The notes below the pieces were generated by a model. It saw nothing but the letters and a program-made list of their open reading frames with translations, had not been told where the DNA came from and ran no database searches. A stretch of 27,913 nt of DNA, from NCBI GenBank assembly GCA_035544675.1, contig DATKCA010000044.1, positions 1-27,913 on the forward strand, in the 5' to 3' direction. The stretch is from DATKCA01 sp035544675. GTDB lineage: Bacteria; Acidobacteriota; Thermoanaerobaculia; Gp7-AA8. Below, one piece after another: positions 24,547-27,913 of the stretch. The translations under genes were made by a program, and so were the position numbers. Numbering within the stretch: position 1 is the first letter of the stretch; every line of letters starts with the position of its first letter.

Positions 24547-26730
24547 CTGAAAACACCCCTCCACCAATCCGTCATCGACCTCCTCCGCCAGCGCGGGAAC
24601 CGGCTGCTCTCCATCGCCGACATCCGCGACCGGCTGACCACGCCCGAGACCACCCGGGACGACGTGGAGCGCGCCGTCAGCGACCTCGAGCGTGACGGCA
24701 TCGTCATCCCCGTGCGCGGCAAGAAGTACTCCCTTCTCGAGTTCACGCCGTATCACGCCGGCCGCATCAAGGTGCATCCCGACGGCTACGGGACCGTATT
24801 CGGCGGCGACGATCCCGACATCTACATCGATCGCAAGGCCATGAAGGGGGCCATGAACGGCGACCTGGTGGTGGTCCGCGCCGACAAGCGCGATCCGAAG
24901 TACCGCAAGCTGCACGGCCGCGATCTCGTGGCCGGCGAAGTCACGCAGGTCCTGCGCCGCTCCCATCGCACCGTGGTGGGCCGCTTTCACGACACTGAAG
25001 GGCAATCGTTCGTCGTGCCGTACGACTTCCGCATCGATACGGACATCGTCATCGACACCGAGGAGGACACCATCGGCGCGCGGCATGGCGAGATGGTCAA
25101 CGTGGAGATCGACCGCTACCCCGACCGATCCACCCACGTCGCGCACGGCCGCGTGGTCGAGCGCCTCGGCTTCATCGGCGAGCCGGGCGTGGACATCGAG
25201 GTCGTCATCCGGAAGTTTCACATCCCGTACGAGTTCCCGCCGGAGGTTCCGCGCCAGGCCGAGCGGATCCCCGAGGTCGTGCCGCAGGAGGAGATTGCGC
25301 GGCGCGTGGACCTTCGCGAGCGCAACATCGTCACCATCGACGGCGAGACGGCCAAGGACTTCGACGACGCCGTCGAAGTGCAGACTCTTCCCAACGGCAA
25401 CTTCCTCCTCGGCGTGCACATCGCTGACGTTGCCCATTACGTCACGGAAGGCAGCGAGCTCGATCGCGAGGCCTTCGAGCGCGGCACCTCGGTCTATTTC
25501 CCCGGGCGCGTCGTTCCCATGCTGCCGGAGCGGTTGTCGAACGGCGTCTGCTCGCTCAATCCCCGCGTCGATCGCCTGACGTTCACCGCCGAGATCGAGA
25601 TCGACAAGCGCGGCCGCTTCGTGAAGCACAAGATCTACAAGTCGGTCATTCGCACGAAAGAGCGGATGACGTACACGGACGTGAACGCCATCCTGACCGG
25701 AGAGGATGGAGCGCGCGAGCGCTACGCGTACCTGCTGCCCGAGTTCGAGCGCATGCACGCGCTCTACGAAGTGCTGCGTGTGCGTCGCGATGCCCGCGGC
25801 TCCATCGACTTCGATCTGCCCGAGGCGGAGGTGATGCTCGGGCTGTCGGGCGACATCGAGGCCATCCGGGCCAGCGAGCGCAACGTGGCGCACCGCATCA
25901 TCGAGGAGTTCATGCTGGCAGCGAACGAAGTGGTGGCCCGCGAGCTGGCTTTCGCGAACCAGCCAGGGCTCTACCGCGTGCACGAGCAGCCCGATCCTCA
26001 GAAACTCGAGGACCTCAAAGAGATCCTGAAGGAGTTCAAGCTGACGCTGCGCGGCGATCCGGAGGACATCCGCCCGGCCGAGCTGCAGCGCGTGCTTCGC
26101 TCCGTCGTCGGGCTGCCGGAAGAGCGGTTCCTCACCAACATCGTCCTTCGCTCGATGAAGCGCGCGTTTTACGGCGAGGAGAGCCTCGGTCACTTCGCAC
26201 TGGCGCTCGAGCACTACTGCCACTTCACCTCGCCGATCCGGCGCTATCCCGACCTCATCGTGCACCGCCGGCTGGCCGAGCTGATCGAGAGCGGGCCGTT
26301 GTACGGCGACCGGCTCCAAAGGGCCCAGTCGGCGCATCCGATGTACGCGACGCAGTCGAGCGAGCGCGAGAGGCGGGCCGAAGAGGCGGATCGCGAGGTG
26401 ATGGAGTGGAAGAAGGTCATCTTCATGCGCGACAAGATCGGCATGGAGTTCTCCGGCATCATCACCGGAGTGGTGCCCTTCGGCCTCTTCGTGGAGCTCG
26501 ACGAGATCTTCGTGCAGGGTATGGTGCCGGTGGCCACCATCGGCGGCGACTTCTGGGTCTTCGCCGACCGCCAGCACCGCATGCGCGGCGATTCCACCGG
26601 TCGCGAGATCCGGCTCGGCGACCATGTGCGCGTCGAAGTGAAGTCCATCGACGAGGATCGACACCAGATCGAGTTCCGCCTCGTCGAAGCGTCTGGCGCT
26701 CCGATTGCACGACGGCAAGCGGTAAGATGA
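24535..26730 (+). CDS. rnr: ribonuclease R (RNB family 3'-5' exoribonuclease)
   Basis: 731 residues from GTG 24535. Order: N-terminal winged-helix region (1-70; TPLHQSVIDLLRQRG), cold-shock OB folds (about 78-215), RNB catalytic domain (about 255-600) with the Asp cluster 269, 275, 277, 278 in IDGETAKDFDDAV, then FTSPIRRYPDLIVHRRL, and an S1 domain (about 637-718; FSGIITGVVPFGLFVELD). It degrades structured RNA from the 3' end, in rRNA quality control and mRNA decay. No C-terminal Lys-rich tail. The start codon lies inside the right arm of array E and there is no Shine-Dalgarno; CTG 24547, just after the array, is the alternative in-frame start. The next gene overlaps by ATGA. Confidence 0.95.
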   Translation: MISELKTPLHQSVIDLLRQRGNRLLSIADIRDRLTTPETTRDDVERAVSDLERDGIVIPVRGKKYSLLEFTPYHAGRIKVHPDGYGTVFGGDDPDIYIDRKAMKGAMNGDLVVVRADKRDPKYRKLHGRDLVAGEVTQVLRRSHRTVVGRFHDTEGQSFVVPYDFRIDTDIVIDTEEDTIGARHGEMVNVEIDRYPDRSTHVAHGRVVERLGFIGEPGVDIEVVIRKFHIPYEFPPEVPRQAERIPEVVPQEEIARRVDLRERNIVTIDGETAKDFDDAVEVQTLPNGNFLLGVHIADVAHYVTEGSELDREAFERGTSVYFPGRVVPMLPERLSNGVCSLNPRVDRLTFTAEIEIDKRGRFVKHKIYKSVIRTKERMTYTDVNAILTGEDGARERYAYLLPEFERMHALYEVLRVRRDARGSIDFDLPEAEVMLGLSGDIEAIRASERNVAHRIIEEFMLAANEVVARELAFANQPGLYRVHEQPDPQKLEDLKEILKEFKLTLRGDPEDIRPAELQRVLRSVVGLPEERFLTNIVLRSMKRAFYGEESLGHFALALEHYCHFTSPIRRYPDLIVHRRLAELIESGPLYGDRLQRAQSAHPMYATQSSERERRAEEADREVMEWKKVIFMRDKIGMEFSGIITGVVPFGLFVELDEIFVQGMVPVATIGGDFWVFADRQHRMRGDSTGREIRLGDHVRVEVKSIDEDRHQIEFRLVEASGAPIARRQAVR

Positions 26731-27839
26731 CGGTGAGGAAACGGGTGGCGATGGCGGATCGGAACGACCTCAACGGCCGAATCAGGGAACTGGTGGATCA
26801 GCGCGTCGCGCTGGAGACGAGGCTGCAGAACGAGCACGGCGAGCTTTCCGACTCGGCGGCCCGCAAATACGACGACTCCTACGCGGCCATTCAGCGCAAC
26901 CTGGCCGGACTGTTCCGCGAGGCCGGAGAGGAGTCCCACCGCATCACCATCATGCTGGAGATGATGCGCATCCTCGAGAATCGCCTGGTCTACCTGCAGA
27001 ACTTCATCGTCGATCCCAGCTCGGACAACCGCATCCTGGCGCAGCTGGTCACCCGGTTCATCGACGAGCTGGGAGCCGGCCGCAGCACGGTGCTCACCTC
27101 GCTCGAGTCTACTTACTACCGCGCCGTGGCGGCGCTCTACGCCGGCGATCACGAGAAGGCGCGGCAGAGTTTCAGCGAAGCATGTGAGTCGGAGGAGTCG
27201 GACGAGGCCAACGACATCAAGTACAAGTCGTACGTCATGCTCGGCCACCTCTCGCACGAGGCGCACGACTACGCCGGCGCCAGGGCCCTGCACGACAAGT
27301 CCCTCCGCTATTCGCAGAACGACAACGTCACCGCTCAGGCCCTCGCTCTGAAGGCGCTGAACTCCTACGCGCTCAAGGATCATGACGAGGCCCTTCGCCT
27401 CTTCGAGGAATCGCTCAAGCTCTTCGACGTGAACCAGCCGTTCTTCAACTCCTACTTCTTCCGCAACGCCCTGCTGTTCTGCGGGGCCATTCACTTTGAC
27501 CGCCGCAGCCTCGAACAGGCCGAGAAGTACTACGGGCTGGTCGTCGAGCACGTCGAGCAGAGCTCGTACGACTTCTTCGACGCCCTGTCCCATCTCGGGC
27601 GCATCCAGTACACGCAGTCCCGTTTCGACGAGGCGGCGGCGACGTTCGAAAAGGCCATCCAGGCGCACAAGTTCAGCGAGAACGAATACATCATCGACAC
27701 GTACTTCTGGCTGGCCCGGACGCACCTCAAGCGCAACGAGCCCGGCCCCGCCAAGACCTATCTGGAGAAGATCGCCGCCTCCGACGTGCGCTACGAGAAG
27801 CGGCCCCAGGCCGTGGAGTTGTTGCGGAAGGTGGGGTAG
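26727..27839 (+). CDS. TPR-repeat protein with N-terminal coiled coil
   Basis: 370 residues from ATG 26727, overlapping the RNase R stop as ATGA; ATG 26751 (MADRNDLN) is a possible second start. The first ~100 residues are predicted helical coiled coil (LNGRIRELVDQRVALETRLQ). From about 125 to 370 there are at least five TPR-like helical pairs, for instance YYRAVAALYAGDHEKARQSF, LKALNSYALKDHDEALRLFE, LSHLGRIQYTQSRFDEAAAT and YFWLARTHLKRNEPGPAKTY. No signal peptide or enzyme domain. Probably a protein-protein scaffold; coupling to RNase R suggests, only by position, a link to RNA decay. Confidence 0.88.
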   Translation: MTVRKRVAMADRNDLNGRIRELVDQRVALETRLQNEHGELSDSAARKYDDSYAAIQRNLAGLFREAGEESHRITIMLEMMRILENRLVYLQNFIVDPSSDNRILAQLVTRFIDELGAGRSTVLTSLESTYYRAVAALYAGDHEKARQSFSEACESEESDEANDIKYKSYVMLGHLSHEAHDYAGARALHDKSLRYSQNDNVTAQALALKALNSYALKDHDEALRLFEESLKLFDVNQPFFNSYFFRNALLFCGAIHFDRRSLEQAEKYYGLVVEHVEQSSYDFFDALSHLGRIQYTQSRFDEAAATFEKAIQAHKFSENEYIIDTYFWLARTHLKRNEPGPAKTYLEKIAASDVRYEKRPQAVELLRKVG

Positions 27840-27855
27840 GGGGTCAGGTCTTGCC

Positions 27856-27913
27856 TTTTCCCTTTCTCCACAATGCGTGGAGCTCGCTCCACGCATTGTG
27901 GAGAAAGGGAAAA
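27856..27913. repeat. perfect 28-bp palindrome at the window end
   Basis: Arms 27856-27883 and 27886-27913 are exact inverted repeats around a two-base centre (TC). The stem includes CCACAATGCGTGGAGC and ends in AAAA/TTTT. It lies 16 bases after the TPR stop and may continue past the window. It has no heptad period. It could serve as a terminator, be an end of a REP-like element, or be a fold-back assembly artefact, since the window ends exactly at the arm end. Confidence 0.8.

Overview
The window is high-GC DNA carrying about 18 protein genes, tightly packed on both strands. Most starts are GTG or TTG, four-base stop/start overlaps are frequent, and no intergenic gap exceeds 150 bases. The gene types suggest a free-living, non-actinobacterial Gram-negative-like bacterium: a membrane-anchored Ser/Thr kinase fused to a TolB/WD40-like propeller, an S9 peptidase, an ArnT/PMT-like mannosyl/arabinosyl transferase, a YfhO-like membrane protein and RtcB with archease. 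My best guess is Acidobacteriota or a neighbouring phylum; this is inference from gene style only. I see no rRNA, tRNA, CRISPR array, transposase or phage gene.

Layout. 1-1040 is the 3' end of an S9 peptidase. It runs convergently into a two-gene minus-strand unit (TauE/SafE permease, then a two-TM protein). A divergent Yip1-like protein (2501-3124) runs convergently into the kinase-propeller gene (3100-5850, minus). 5963-10063 is a plus-strand unit: ArnT-like transferase, asparagine synthase, small membrane-anchored protein. 10070-15038 is minus: an XPD/DinG-like Fe-S helicase fused to a PD-(D/E)XK nuclease, preceded by a large protein with a degenerate class III cyclase domain. From 15099 to 27839 everything is plus: DnaC/IstB-like ATPase, polytopic membrane protein, PLP aminotransferase, thymidine kinase, archease, RtcB RNA ligase, M20 peptidase, YfhO-like protein, a 101-aa Fis-type protein, RNase R and a TPR protein. 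The window closes in a perfect palindrome.

What stands out is between the genes. Five separate same-strand junctions hold a fold-back array of heptanucleotide repeats: tandem 7-mers, a short loop, then the complementary 7-mers. The word differs at every locus (GCCTCRG, AGCCCNG, CCAAGAG, GAAGGAT, GATCACA/GTTCACA) but the 7-base period and inverted layout are always the same, and the arrays fill the gap from stop codon to start codon. Other same-strand junctions are mostly four-base overlaps. Two dispersed REP-like palindromic families also occur, both with a copy inserted in frame in a protein gene. Many starts have a -10-like TANNNT box 6-9 bases upstream and no Shine-Dalgarno, pointing to leaderless mRNAs; in three places that box directly abuts an inverted repeat. 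I know no named element matching the variable-word heptad arrays, and I regard them as the main candidate for something undescribed.

Functionally the plus-strand block at 18118-20663 (thymidine kinase, archease, RtcB) and RNase R at 24535 concern nucleotide salvage and RNA repair/decay; the 5963-9476 block fits envelope glycan or lipid modification. No long stretch lacks genes.
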